A stretch of 64,000 nt of DNA from Occallatibacter riparius (GCF_025264625.1 NZ_CP093313.1:3968001-4032000), one strand, 5' to 3'; positions 18,013 to 26,856 are shown, numbered from the stretch's first letter. Notes: generated by a model not told the origin, from the letters alone. Made by a program: numbers and translations.

Positions 18013-18048
18013 TTCCACAAAACTCTCTTTTGCTCCCTTTTCTCCCAC
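18013..18048 (-). promoter_or_regulatory. Candidate MraZ box
   Basis: On the minus strand the motifs GTGGGAGAAA, AGGGAGCAAA, AGAGAGTTTT and GTGGAACG follow one another with a 10-bp period, about 160 bp upstream of mraZ. The known MraZ site is three GTGGG-type repeats spaced 10 bp apart; here the third repeat is weak. Confidence 0.45.
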
Positions 18049-18166
18049 TCGAATGAGATCATAGCCCAGCTCGGCAGGTTGTCCAACAGGAAAATGCCGG
18101 ACTGTGAGCGTTCCTTCCCAGCAAATCAGGACAAGCGGTCTAGTTGGGTAACAGGGTTGAAGCGAC

Positions 18167-18180
18167 CACTATATGTAGTG
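18167..18180. promoter_or_regulatory. NrdR-box-like near palindrome
   Basis: CACTATATGTAGTG resembles the NrdR consensus half-site pattern. Single copy; no nrd gene lies next to it, so function is doubtful. Confidence 0.25.
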
Positions 18181-18470
18181 TTTATGGATTTGGTTCGACC
18201 TAAGCGGCAGACTGTTGGCAGCAGGGGGGATCGGGTGTATTTACACTGGATCCCGCGCACTCCGGGTGAACTGAATGGGAACGCTATTGAACTCGGCAGC
18301 TGAGTTGGGCAGCGGGGAAGAGGATCAGAAATCAGAAAACAGGGAGTGGGAAAACACCAAAGCAAAGGCGGGTTCTTCGCCTTCGACTCGGAGATAACAG
18401 AGTGCCGGGGGAAGCAGTCAGAAGCCGTGCTGAGGTGCTCGCGGCCAGGGACGGTGTGTAAGCGGCCACG

Positions 18471-18490
18471 AAAAACCCGCACTCGGCGGG
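18471..18490 (-). terminator. Rho-independent terminator
   Basis: On the minus strand CCCGCCGAGTGCGGG is followed directly by TTTTT, 5 bp past the stop of the small gene at 18496. Confidence 0.8.
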
Positions 18491-18495
18491 CTTAT

Positions 18496-18759
18496 TTATC
18501 CGAGTTTTTCGATCTCGGCTTCAATCTGCTTGAGAGCAGCTTCCAGCGCCGCGCGGCGGCCCGGGTTCGACGTTCGCTGCGAGAGGATATTCTCGCGCTG
18601 CAACTCGAGCGACTGCTTCTGACGCGCGCGATGCGTGCGGTCCTGCTCTGCTGCCCTTTTGGCATCCAAGTCAGGGTATACAGACCCGGCATGCGCAGGC
18701 GCATGCTCAATGCTTGCCATCTGTTCCTCCACCGATTTACTTTCCCAACCGCGAGCCAT
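18496..18759 (-). CDS. Small conserved-looking helical protein
   Basis: 87 residues, charged and mostly helical (RAAEQDRTHRARQKQSLELQ and AALEAALKQIEAEIEKLG). GAGGATAT precedes the ATG and a good terminator follows the stop, both supporting a real gene. No known domain recognised. It is divergent from the oxidoreductase at 18864. Confidence 0.65.
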   Translation of the reverse strand: MARGWESKSVEEQMASIEHAPAHAGSVYPDLDAKRAAEQDRTHRARQKQSLELQRENILSQRTSNPGRRAALEAALKQIEAEIEKLG

Positions 18760-18863
18760 ATATCCTCTATTTTACGGGTGTTTTGGTTTCGGGCGTCTCA
18801 CTTTACTGGATTAGGCTGCTTAAGAAGCAATAAGATCATCGAGTTACGCATCTAGGAGACAGC

Positions 18864-19871
18864 ATGCACGTCTGGCAAATTTCATCGTTCGGCATCGATT
18901 CTCTGGAGTTTGTAGAGAGGCCGGATCCGCAGCCGGGCCCAGGCCAGGTCGTCGTACGCGTGCATGCCATCTCGTTCAACTACCGCGACCTGATGATGGT
19001 GAAAGGTCTTTACAACCCCAAGCTCAAGCTGCCCCGCGTCCCATGCTCTGACGGCGCTGGCGAAGTGGTTGCCGTGGGCTCCGGCGTGACGCAGTGGAAG
19101 CCGGGCGATCGTGTGGCTGGCATTTTCATGCAGAACTGGATCGATGGGCCTCCCTCGCCGGAAAAGGTGAAGGGCGCACTGGGCGGAGACGTCGACGGCA
19201 TGCTGGCCGAGTACGTGTTGCTGGGCGAGGACGGGCTGGTCGCAATCCCCGAGCACCTCAGCTTCCAGGAAGCGGCGACGCTGCCATGCGCGGCAGTTAC
19301 AGCCTGGAACGCGCTATGCGCGGGCGACCTGAAGCCCGGCGGGACGGTTCTGATCCAGGGCACCGGTGGGGTCTCGATTTTCGCATTGCAGTTCGCGCGA
19401 TTGAAAGGCGCGAAGGTACTGGGCATCTCCGGCAACCAGGAGAAGCTCAACCGAGCCTTCGATCTGGGGCTGGACGCGGGCGTGAACTATAACGAGGTTC
19501 CGGAGTGGGACCGCTGGGCTATGGAGCAGACCGGGGAAGGCGTAGACCTGATCGTCGAAGTAGGCGGCCTGGGTACATTGCCGCGGTCACTGCGCGCGCT
19601 ACGTATGGGTGGAACGATTGCGCAGGTGGGAGTGCTGACCGGCGTTGCGGCTCCGGAACCGCTGCCGCTACCGGCGATCCTGCACAAGCAGGCGCGGTTG
19701 CGGGGCATCTACGTGGGATCGCGCCAGGACTTCATCGACATGAACCGCGCCATTTCGTTGACCCAGCTGCGGCCGGTCGGAGAAGACTTCCCGTGGAGTC
19801 ACGCACGCGAGGTGCTGGCCAGGCTCGAAGAAGCCAGCCACTTCGGCAAGCTGGTGATGACGATCGGTTAG
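18864..19871 (+). CDS. MDR-family NAD(P)-dependent alcohol dehydrogenase / quinone oxidoreductase
   Basis: 335 residues. GroES-like N-terminal domain with FNYRDLMMVKG and PCSDGAGEVVAVG, then a Rossmann domain with LIQGTGGVSIFALQFA. The zinc-ligand Cys/His set of classical alcohol dehydrogenases is not evident, so it may be a zinc-free enoyl/quinone reductase-like member. Substrate unknown. GGAGACAGC precedes the ATG. Confidence 0.85.
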   Translation: MHVWQISSFGIDSLEFVERPDPQPGPGQVVVRVHAISFNYRDLMMVKGLYNPKLKLPRVPCSDGAGEVVAVGSGVTQWKPGDRVAGIFMQNWIDGPPSPEKVKGALGGDVDGMLAEYVLLGEDGLVAIPEHLSFQEAATLPCAAVTAWNALCAGDLKPGGTVLIQGTGGVSIFALQFARLKGAKVLGISGNQEKLNRAFDLGLDAGVNYNEVPEWDRWAMEQTGEGVDLIVEVGGLGTLPRSLRALRMGGTIAQVGVLTGVAAPEPLPLPAILHKQARLRGIYVGSRQDFIDMNRAISLTQLRPVGEDFPWSHAREVLARLEEASHFGKLVMTIG

Positions 19872-19903
19872 AAGAGATTAAAAGTCCAGGCATTAGGAAA
19901 TAC

Positions 19904-19937
19904 AAAGCCCCGGAGCCACTGATGGCGCCGGGGCTTT
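19904..19937. terminator. Bidirectional terminator
   Basis: AAAGCCCCGG and CCGGGGCTTT form a 10-bp stem between two convergent genes, with A-run and T-run on either side. Confidence 0.85.
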
Positions 19938-19968
19938 CTATTGACTCTACAAACTTTGTGCGGGGCCT

Positions 19969-20532
19969 TTACTCGCCTGCAGCGGAGGAGTGCTTATTGG
20001 GCTTGACTTCAAGCTCGTTGACTACCTGCTGCACGTTGGGAATTTTCTTCGCCAGTTTCTCTACTTCTTCTTTCTGTTGAGCGGTCTTCACAGAGCCCTT
20101 GATCTCGAGCGTGCCGTTCTTGGCGGATCCGCGGATGCTCTGATCGTCGAGGGCCTTGTGTGCCTTGATCGCGGCCTTGAAGTTGTCTTCAATGCCGTTG
20201 TCAACGTTCGATGCTACAGAGCCAGCCTGGTCAGCGTTGGGAGGACGTACGCCGATTTCGTTGGCGATTTGATAGTCGGGGGCGGCCTGCTGCGCGAGAG
20301 TTCCGGCCTGCTGCTTCTGGTCGTCGGTGGCTACGTTGCCTTTCAGCGTCATTACGCCTTTTTCGCGATCCTGCGAGACGCTTACCTCACCGAGCGAATT
20401 GGTCTTCAACGAATTGGTGACTGCGTCTTTCTCGTCGGCGTGATTGGCGTGACAGCCGGCGACAGTCAGCGTGCCGGCCAGAACCGCAGCCGAGGAAAAA
20501 AGCAGCCCGCGGCGAAACAGATTGAAATGCAT
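19969..20532 (-). CDS. BON-domain lipoprotein
   Basis: 187 residues from MHFNLFRRGLLF, preceded by AGGAGACAAAAAC. Lipobox TVAGC gives a lipidated Cys near residue 27. Two BON repeats (about 45-95, VSVSQDREKGVMTLKGNV; about 125-175, GSAKNGTLEIKGSVKTAQ). BON domains are thought to bind phospholipid membranes; OsmY-like proteins act in the periplasm under stress. An upstream ATG at 20604 lacks a ribosome-binding site. Confidence 0.85.
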   Translation of the reverse strand: MHFNLFRRGLLFSSAAVLAGTLTVAGCHANHADEKDAVTNSLKTNSLGEVSVSQDREKGVMTLKGNVATDDQKQQAGTLAQQAAPDYQIANEIGVRPPNADQAGSVASNVDNGIEDNFKAAIKAHKALDDQSIRGSAKNGTLEIKGSVKTAQQKEEVEKLAKKIPNVQQVVNELEVKPNKHSSAAGE

Positions 20533-21006
20533 TTGTTTTTGTCTCCTTTCGGAATACCTACCGGGAGACTGAGATGGAGTTGCGCTCCAGAAAGGTTTGT
20601 TCACGCTTCAAGTGCGCAGGGACCTGAGTCAAATGGATAGCCAGCTTGTCTGTTTACCGGATAGTAACTTTTTGGATTGCTTCGCTATTTCATCGCCTCG
20701 TAAATATATTGTTTCATGTAGATGGATTAACTTATTTTATTTGAGTTATTTATCGATAAAAATGAGCCTAAAAAGCGAACGTACGGAGAAGTAAAAACAG
20801 GGGGAGGGGTAGCTAATTTTTTAGTAACCCTTCCGTTATTCCTACAGAGGCCGCTGAGACCGAATAGGCTGCTAGCCGAAAAATAGGGTAGCGCGATTTG
20901 CGGGCGGGCGCCGTGATGGCCGTCACTTGTATCGCGAGTTCTCGGCTGCCAGTTTCAGTTGATTGCGGCAAGGACCCACTCCCGGGGTCCGACACTGCCT
21001 CATGCT
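20533..21006. other. Intergenic region with an AT-rich island
   Basis: 474 bp upstream of the BON gene and downstream of the aldo/keto reductase. Bases 20690-20800 are markedly AT-rich (runs such as taaatatattg and ttattttatttgagttatttat) against GC-rich surroundings. No gene or stable hairpin is supported. It probably contains the BON gene promoter. Confidence 0.5.
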
Positions 21007-22005
21007 TTACGCAAAGCCGAGGACGGGATGTGGTTGATAGGGTTCTTCGAGAGATTTGATCTCTTCGGGCGTGAGCTTCAGAGCCACTGCTGAGACTGCG
21101 TCGGCGAGATGATGGGGTTTGCTGGCGCCGACGATGGGAGCCGTCACAGCAGGTTTCTGGAGGAGCCACGCGAGCGCGATGGTAGCCATGGCCGTGCCGC
21201 GTTGCGCGGCGATCTCGGCAAGGCGATCAACGACGCGTTTGTCGTCCTGCTCGGTGCGCGAGTACATGGAGTTGCCGAACTTGTCGGTTTCAAGGCGCTT
21301 CGTGGTTTCGGCAGCCCAGGGCCGCGCTAGGCGGCCGCGCGCGAGCGGACTCCAGGGCAGCATGCCGATGTTCTGATCGACGCACAGGCCGGCCATCTCG
21401 CGCTCTTCTTCGCGATAGAGCAGGTTGTAGTGGTTCTGCATGGAGACGAAGCGGGTCCAGCCGCGCAGGTCGGCGAGGTAGAGCGATTTTGCGAACTGCC
21501 ACGCATGCATGGAACTGGCGCCGATGTAGCGAACCTTGCCGGCCTTCACCGCGTCATGCAGGGCTTCCAGTGTCTCCTCAATGGGCGTTTCGTAGTCCCA
21601 GCGGTGAATCTGGTAGAGATCGACATAGTCGGTCTGAAGCCGGCGCAAACTCTCGTCGAGCTCAAAGAGGATGGCCTTACGCGAAAGGCCTCTGCCGTTG
21701 GGCTCCTCGCGCATGAGACCGTGAACCTTCGTAGCGATTACAACCGACTCGCGGCGCACATTGGCTTTGATAAAGTTGCCGAGCACAATTTCGCTGTCGC
21801 CGCTGGAGTAGACATTCGCGGTGTCAAAGAAGTTGATGCCAGCATCGAGCGCCTGCTGGAAGAAAGGGCGGCTTTCTTCTTCGTTCAATGCCCACGCCTG
21901 ACGACCAGGCTTGAGCTCGCCGGTTGCGGGCGAGCCGTAGGTCATGCATCCGAGGCAGATGCGCGAGACTTTCATTCCGGTCTTGCCGAGGTTTACGTAG
22001 TCCAT
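21007..22005 (-). CDS. Aldo/keto reductase
   Basis: 332 residues, TIM-barrel AKR. FDTANVYSSGDSE holds catalytic Asp and Tyr, VVIATKV the Lys and YQIHRWD the His. The NADPH-binding region near the C-terminus (PIVGASKPHHLADAV) is intact. It resembles the YajO/Tas-type group. Substrate unknown. The next upstream gene, the macrodomain protein, ends 24 bp before it and may be co-transcribed. Confidence 0.9.
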   Translation of the reverse strand: MDYVNLGKTGMKVSRICLGCMTYGSPATGELKPGRQAWALNEEESRPFFQQALDAGINFFDTANVYSSGDSEIVLGNFIKANVRRESVVIATKVHGLMREEPNGRGLSRKAILFELDESLRRLQTDYVDLYQIHRWDYETPIEETLEALHDAVKAGKVRYIGASSMHAWQFAKSLYLADLRGWTRFVSMQNHYNLLYREEEREMAGLCVDQNIGMLPWSPLARGRLARPWAAETTKRLETDKFGNSMYSRTEQDDKRVVDRLAEIAAQRGTAMATIALAWLLQKPAVTAPIVGASKPHHLADAVSAVALKLTPEEIKSLEEPYQPHPVLGFA

Positions 22006-22029
22006 TCGTGAGTTCTCAGTTCGCGGTTC

Positions 22030-22539
22030 TTAGTTCACAGCTGAAAGAAGGTCGTCGTAGATCTTGCGCGTCTCGTCGCCGAAGCAGACGAATTCAACGC
22101 GCTCCACGCCTGTGCCTTCGATGTTGGTGCGCACGGTTTGGATGGCGATTTTCGCGGCGCGGTCCGAGGGGAATCCATAAATGCCAGTGCTGATGGCGGG
22201 AAAGGCTATGGACTTCACGTTGAGTTCGCGCGCGAGTTCGAGGCAGCGCCGATAGCAACTCGCGAGCAGGTCGTCTTCGTTGTGGCCACCGCCGTTCCAT
22301 ACGGGGCCGACGGTGTGAAAGACCCACTTCGCGGGGAGACGAAAACCGGGAGTGGCTTTGGCGTCGCCGGTTTTGCAGCCGTGCAGCTTTCGGCACGCCT
22401 CGAGCAACTCAGGGCCAGCAGCGCGGTGGATGGCGCCGTCGACCCCGCCTCCGCCGAGAAGGGAACTGTTGGCTGCGTTGACGATTGCGTCGACGTGGAG
22501 TTTCGTGATGTCGCCGGAGACGGCAAGCAAATCAGCCAT
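22030..22539 (-). CDS. Macrodomain protein (O-acetyl-ADP-ribose deacetylase type)
   Basis: 169 residues forming a single macro domain: DAIVNAANSSLLGGGGVDGAIH (split here as DAIVNAANSS and LLGGGGVDGAIH), then VGPVW and the phosphate loop STGIYGFP. It is the MacroD/YmdB type that hydrolyses O-acetyl-ADP-ribose or mono-ADP-ribosyl groups. It precedes the aldo/keto reductase on the same strand. Confidence 0.92.
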   Translation of the reverse strand: MADLLAVSGDITKLHVDAIVNAANSSLLGGGGVDGAIHRAAGPELLEACRKLHGCKTGDAKATPGFRLPAKWVFHTVGPVWNGGGHNEDDLLASCYRRCLELARELNVKSIAFPAISTGIYGFPSDRAAKIAIQTVRTNIEGTGVERVEFVCFGDETRKIYDDLLSAVN

Positions 22540-22749
22540 AATTCTTCGATCCTCGCGGGGTCTGAAGGTCGATTATTCAGTCTGCCGATCGCGCAGCACG
22601 CGTCAGGTGGTCCTCACCCTGCTCTTCGCCCCTTCAGTTCAATTTTTCGGAGCGTCCCGCGACACTTTCTTGGTGAACCATCGGCAGTATTGCACAGTGG
22701 GGGGTTCTATCAAGCATCGTCTCGCGGGCTGGGGAATCTAAGGAACTGA

Positions 22750-23775
22750 ATGATGAATGGTCTTCCTATTTCCGTATTAGATCTTGTCGGCATGAAACCC
22801 GATGAAAACCCTGCGCCCGCTATTGCCCGGTCTGTCGATCTTGCCCAGCACGCTGAGGAGTGGGGCTATAAGCGATTCTGGCTCGCGGAGCACCACTCGA
22901 TCGACGGCCTGGCATGCTCTGCGACGGCCGTACTGATTGGACACATCGCGGGGAAGACGAACAGCATTCGCGTGGGCAGCGGGGGCATCATGCTTCCGAA
23001 CCATGCGCCGCTGGTGGTCGCGGAGCAGTTTGGTACGCTGGAGGCGTTGTATCCCGGGCGCATCGATCTTGGGCTGGGGCGCGCACCAGGCGGAGACTTT
23101 CATACCATGCGCGCGCTAAGGCGGAGCCTGCAGCAGTCGGGAGACGATTTTCCGGAGCTGCTCGAAGAGTTGAGGACGTATCTTGGGCCGGTTCGTGCTG
23201 GGCAAGCAGTGAAAGCGACACCGGGGCAGAACAGCAATGTGCCGATTACGCTGCTGGGTTCCAGCTTGTTCAGCGCGCAGCTAGCCGCCCGGCTAGGGCT
23301 GCCGTTTGCGTTTGCCGCGCACTTCGCGCCCGAGTATCTGTATGCCGCGGCCGATCTGTATCACCGCGAGTTCAAGGCGAGCGCGGCGCTTGAGAAGCCT
23401 TACATGATGGTGGGCGTGCAGATCATCGCGGCCGAGACGGATGGCGAAGCGCAGCGGCTGTTCACTACTCCGCAGCAGCGTTTTCTGCGGCTGATTCGTT
23501 CGCAGCCCGTGGAGTTGCTGCCGCCAGTGGATTCGATGGATATGCTGTGGACCGACTTCGAGCGGGCGGCGGTGATGAGCAAGCTCGGCGCAGCCATTGT
23601 CGGATCGAACGCGACGGTGAAGGAAGGCATCGAGCGGCTCGTTGAGCGCACCGGCGCATCGGAGATTATTGTGGCGACTGACACGTTCACGCATGAGGCG
23701 CGACTGGAGTCTTACAAGCGCGTCGCGGAAGTGGCGCGAACGGTTGAATCGGCGCCGGTGTCGGCGGGTTTGTGA
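22750..23775 (+). CDS. LLM-class flavin-dependent oxidoreductase
   Basis: 341 residues, luciferase-like TIM barrel. GYKRFWLAEHHS, RVGSGGIMLPNHAPLVVAEQ and LEALYPGRIDLGLGRAPG are family signatures of FMN-dependent alkanal-monooxygenase-like proteins. AAGGAACTGA precedes two adjacent ATG codons. Substrate unknown. It overlaps the next gene by 4 bp. Confidence 0.92.
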   Translation: MMNGLPISVLDLVGMKPDENPAPAIARSVDLAQHAEEWGYKRFWLAEHHSIDGLACSATAVLIGHIAGKTNSIRVGSGGIMLPNHAPLVVAEQFGTLEALYPGRIDLGLGRAPGGDFHTMRALRRSLQQSGDDFPELLEELRTYLGPVRAGQAVKATPGQNSNVPITLLGSSLFSAQLAARLGLPFAFAAHFAPEYLYAAADLYHREFKASAALEKPYMMVGVQIIAAETDGEAQRLFTTPQQRFLRLIRSQPVELLPPVDSMDMLWTDFERAAVMSKLGAAIVGSNATVKEGIERLVERTGASEIIVATDTFTHEARLESYKRVAEVARTVESAPVSAGL

Positions 23776-24254
23776 TTCGATTAGCAGCGATGGATTTCGG
23801 AGATCATCTACGCACAACGGGTGGGGCGCTGAAGAACTGGATTGTGGCCCAGTTCATCGACTCCGTTTGTGTGGGAGCGCTGTGGCTGATTGGGTTGTGG
23901 ATTCTGCATGTGCCGCTTGCGCCAATGTGGGCGTTCATCGCGGCGGTGCTGCAGATTGTGCCGCAATTTGGGGCGATTCTGGGGCTGCTAGGGCCAGTGT
24001 TGACGGCAACTATCAAGTGGATGGATTGGGAGCATCCGCTCTACGTGCTGGGGTTGTACGCGGTGATTGCGGTAGTAGATGGATTGCTGTTGCAGCCTTA
24101 CATCATGCGACGAACGGCGAAGGTGCCGCTGTGGGCATCCGTGACGGTGCCGATCTTGTTCGGAATCATCTGGCCATTCTGGGGTGTGCTCGCGGCTCCG
24201 CCGCTGCTGGCAGTGGTGTATGCGTACAAGGCGCGGCGGAAGAGCGCAGGATGA
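23772..24254 (+). CDS. Half-size AI-2E-type permease family protein
   Basis: 160 residues with about four membrane segments. FIAAVLQIVPQFGAILGLLGP and ALYAVI...QPYIMRRTAKVPLWASV match the C-terminal half of AI-2E/PerM transporters, which are normally about 350 residues. GTG start in a GTGA overlap with the previous stop. The N-terminal half is absent, since the flavoprotein gene occupies that place. Either a truncated remnant or a genuine short member. Confidence 0.65.
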   Translation: MIRLAAMDFGDHLRTTGGALKNWIVAQFIDSVCVGALWLIGLWILHVPLAPMWAFIAAVLQIVPQFGAILGLLGPVLTATIKWMDWEHPLYVLGLYAVIAVVDGLLLQPYIMRRTAKVPLWASVTVPILFGIIWPFWGVLAAPPLLAVVYAYKARRKSAG

Positions 24255-24283
24255 CGGCGGCGGATTCTGTTGATCCGCCGTCT
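24253..24283. terminator. Hairpin between convergent genes
   Basis: GACGGCGGCGGAT and ATCCGCCGTC arms around a short loop at the 3' ends of the permease and fasciclin genes. Confidence 0.5.
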
Positions 24284-24289
24284 GTTTAC

Positions 24290-24348
24290 CTCAGGGGCTA
24301 AAGCCCATACTTCATGCCGGGCCTGGATGTCGGGGCTAAAGCCCCGAC
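24290..24348. repeat. REP-like palindrome pair
   Basis: 'tcag' followed by GGGCTAAAGCCC (24295-24306) and GTCGGGGC-TAAA-GCCCCGAC (24329-24348). Same family as the 10.5- and 11.7-kb elements. Confidence 0.6.
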
Positions 24349-24367
24349 CTACCAGCCCTGACCTAAC

Positions 24368-24931
24368 CTAGTTCGGCATCAGGACGGTGTCGACGACGTG
24401 GATGACGCCGTTCGATTGATACACGTCGGGAATGGTGACGGTAGCCATGTTGCCCTTCTCGTCGGTCAGCATGATCTTGTCGGTCATCCATGTGGCGGTG
24501 AGAGTTTCGCCCTGCACGGTCTTAAGCTCGGCTTTGCCATGGCCGGCTTTGATCTTCTTCTCGAGGTCGCTGGCGCTGATACGTCCCGCAACCACGTGAT
24601 AGGTGAGGACCTTGGTGAGCATGTCCTTGTTTTCGGGCTTTAGCAGTGTGTCCACCGTGCCCGCGGGTAGCTTCTCGAAGGCTTCGTTCGTGGGCGCGAA
24701 GACGGTGAAGGGGCCGGCGCCTTGCAGCGTGTCGACGAGGCCGGCGGCCTTAACAGCAGCGACCAAAGTAGTGTGATCCTTTGAGTTCATCGCGTTTTCA
24801 ACGATGTTCTTTGTGGCGAACATGGGCGCGCCGCCTACTTCGGGATCCATCTGCGCTCGAGCGGCGGGGAAGGCGATGGTGAATGCAACAGCCGCGATTG
24901 CGGCCATGATGAGTTTGCGGGAGTGGAGCAT
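24368..24931 (-). CDS. Secreted fasciclin (FAS1) domain protein
   Basis: 187 residues from MLHSRKLIMAAIAAVAF, with a signal peptide cut near ARAQ. One FAS1 domain (about 45-185): TLVAAVKAAGLVDTL, GPFTVFAPTNEAF, LTYHVVAG and SNGVIHVVDTVLMP. FAS1 proteins mediate adhesion or polymer binding outside the cell. GGAGGTC precedes the start. Confidence 0.92.
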   Translation of the reverse strand: MLHSRKLIMAAIAAVAFTIAFPAARAQMDPEVGGAPMFATKNIVENAMNSKDHTTLVAAVKAAGLVDTLQGAGPFTVFAPTNEAFEKLPAGTVDTLLKPENKDMLTKVLTYHVVAGRISASDLEKKIKAGHGKAELKTVQGETLTATWMTDKIMLTDEKGNMATVTIPDVYQSNGVIHVVDTVLMPN

Positions 24932-25114
24932 GGTGGGTGTGACCTCCGGTGAATTTCGACTACACACCCAGAACGCAGCCGGCGACGAAGTGGATTGCCC
25001 GCGAATCTCAGGGATTGGTTGCGATCAACAATGCGCGGTGAACTCGATTCGCCGGCCTCACGTAAGATATTCGTAAGGGTTCGGTGCAATCCAGAATTCT
25101 CCGTTCCGCCCAAC

Positions 25115-25642
25115 ATGACGGGAACATCCCAGATCGTCAAAAAATCGCCGAACCACCACGCGGGCCTGATCCTGATTGCCGCCTACAAGATTCTGTGCGC
25201 ACTATTGTTTGTGCTGGTGGGCGTGGGCGCGCTGAGGCTTCTGCACAAGGATGTGGATGATTTCGCGTGGCATGCGCTGGTGGAAGTTCTGCACTGGAAC
25301 CCCGAATCACGCGTAGTCAGCTTCCTGCTTGAGCGGGCCGAACTGCTGGACGATCCGATGCTCAAGCGTATCGGTTTTGGCGCGTTCTGTTATGGAGCAG
25401 TGTGCGTCGCAGAGGGGATCGGGCTTTATCTCGAGAAGGTGTGGGGCGAAGTACTCACGATCCTGATCACCGCGTCGTTTCTGCCGTTTGAGATTCATGA
25501 GCTGTTTCGGCGCGTGACGCCGGTGCGTGTAAGTTTGCTGGCGATCAACCTCGTGGTGCTCGGATATCTGTTGTACCTGGTCGGTGAGAAGGGCGCGCGC
25601 CGGGCGAAAGAGAGACACGCTTTCACAAACAAAGCTGTCTAG
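25115..25642 (+). CDS. DUF2127 family membrane protein
   Basis: 175 residues from MTGTSQIVKKSP. Four hydrophobic segments (GLILIAAYKILCALLFVLVG, GFGAFCYGAVCVAEGIGLYL, VLTILITASFLPFEIHEL, LLAINLVVLGYLLYLVG) match DUF2127. Function unknown. An upstream in-frame start at 24995 would overlap the divergent promoter region. Confidence 0.8.
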   Translation: MTGTSQIVKKSPNHHAGLILIAAYKILCALLFVLVGVGALRLLHKDVDDFAWHALVEVLHWNPESRVVSFLLERAELLDDPMLKRIGFGAFCYGAVCVAEGIGLYLEKVWGEVLTILITASFLPFEIHELFRRVTPVRVSLLAINLVVLGYLLYLVGEKGARRAKERHAFTNKAV

Positions 25643-25770
25643 TGTCAGTTTGTAGATCGTTGTTGAGCCTTTAAAGGCAGTTCTTCTGGCAATCCGTCCG
25701 CACTGTGGCGGCCCCAACTCGCCAAACCGTGACGTGCCCCGGTACGATCGAATTTGAAAGGCTTGCTCTC

Positions 25771-26856
25771 TTGTCCCAGATCCGCGTTCTCATCGCCGGC
25801 GGAGGAACCGGCGGCCACATCATTCCTGCTCTCGCAGTTGCGCGCGAGCTGGAGGAACGCCATGGTGCGGAAGTTCTCTTTGTGGGAACGCCGCGTGGCC
25901 TCGAATCGCGCCTGGTTCCAAACGCCGGATTCAAGCTCGAGCTGATCAAGGTAGGCCAGCTCAATCGCGTTTCTCTTCAGACGCAGATCCGCACGCTCTT
26001 CGACCTGCCGCTCGCGGCCGTCTCTTGCTTCCGCCTGCTCTGGAAGTTCCGACCGGGCGTTGTGCTCAGCGTGGGCGGATACGCTTCAGGTCCCGCGGCC
26101 GCAGCTGCTCTCCTAAACGGCACCCCGGTGATGGCTCTCGAGCCCAACGCGATGCCGGGACTTGCGAACCGGCTCATCGGCCGCCATGTCAAAGCTGCGG
26201 CCGTCAATTTTCCCGCGGCCGGGCGCTACCTGCGCAATGCGGAAGTGACCGGGATCCCTGTCCGGCCTGAGTTCTTTTCGCTGCCAGCGCCGCCGCCAAT
26301 GCCGCCGCGGCTTCTCATCTTCGGTGGATCGCAGGGTGCACGGTTGTTCAATAACACCATGCCGAAAATCGTGGCGGAGCTGTTTCAGGCGGTACCGGGG
26401 CTCTCAGTACTGCACCAGTCCGGCCCACGGTTCCTGGCCGAGACAGAAGCCATGTACCGCGCCAGCGGAGCTGACCCCCTGTTCTGGTCCGTCAAGCCAT
26501 TTCTCGATGACATGGCGTCGCGCTTTGCCTGGGCCAATATCGTTCTGGCCCGCAGCGGAGCTTCCACGGTCGCTGAGCTTGCCGCTGCCGGCAAGCCTTC
26601 GCTGCTGGTTCCGTTTGCCGCCGCTGCCGATGACCACCAGAAGCGCAATGCCGAGGAGATGGTCCGAGCCGGAGCCGCGGCGATGCTTGAAGAGACGGAT
26701 TTGGCGGAGCCTAAGAAGCTGCTCGAGGTGCTGACCGGATTGCTGCGTGATCCTGAACGCCTGGCAGCGATGTCTGCCGCGGCGCGAACCCAGGCCCATC
26801 CAGATGCTGCGCAGCGGATCGCTGCCAAGCTTGTCCAGCTGGCTAAGCGGCCGTAG
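25771..26856 (+). CDS. murG: MurG, lipid II-forming N-acetylglucosaminyltransferase
   Basis: About 361 residues. VLIAGGGTGGHIIPA is the first Gly-rich loop, SVGGYASGPAAAAA the second; GGSQGARLFN and ARSGASTVAELAAAGKPSLLVPFA bind UDP-GlcNAc. It adds GlcNAc to lipid I at the inner membrane. A TTG at 25771, with GAAAGG 9 bases before it, gives the normal N-terminus; the frame is open from a GTG at 25705. It begins the plus-strand dcw block; murD/ftsW do not precede it. Confidence 0.94.
   Translation: MSQIRVLIAGGGTGGHIIPALAVARELEERHGAEVLFVGTPRGLESRLVPNAGFKLELIKVGQLNRVSLQTQIRTLFDLPLAAVSCFRLLWKFRPGVVLSVGGYASGPAAAAALLNGTPVMALEPNAMPGLANRLIGRHVKAAAVNFPAAGRYLRNAEVTGIPVRPEFFSLPAPPPMPPRLLIFGGSQGARLFNNTMPKIVAELFQAVPGLSVLHQSGPRFLAETEAMYRASGADPLFWSVKPFLDDMASRFAWANIVLARSGASTVAELAAAGKPSLLVPFAAAADDHQKRNAEEMVRAGAAAMLEETDLAEPKKLLEVLTGLLRDPERLAAMSAAARTQAHPDAAQRIAAKLVQLAKRP

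Larger units (their letters stand above)
17854..18495. other. Upstream region of the mraZ operon
   Basis: 642 bp without a supported gene. It holds the candidate MraZ box (18013-18048), a short near-palindrome resembling an NrdR box (18167-18180), and at the far end the terminator of the small minus-strand gene (18471-18490). The mraZ promoter must lie here. Confidence 0.5.
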
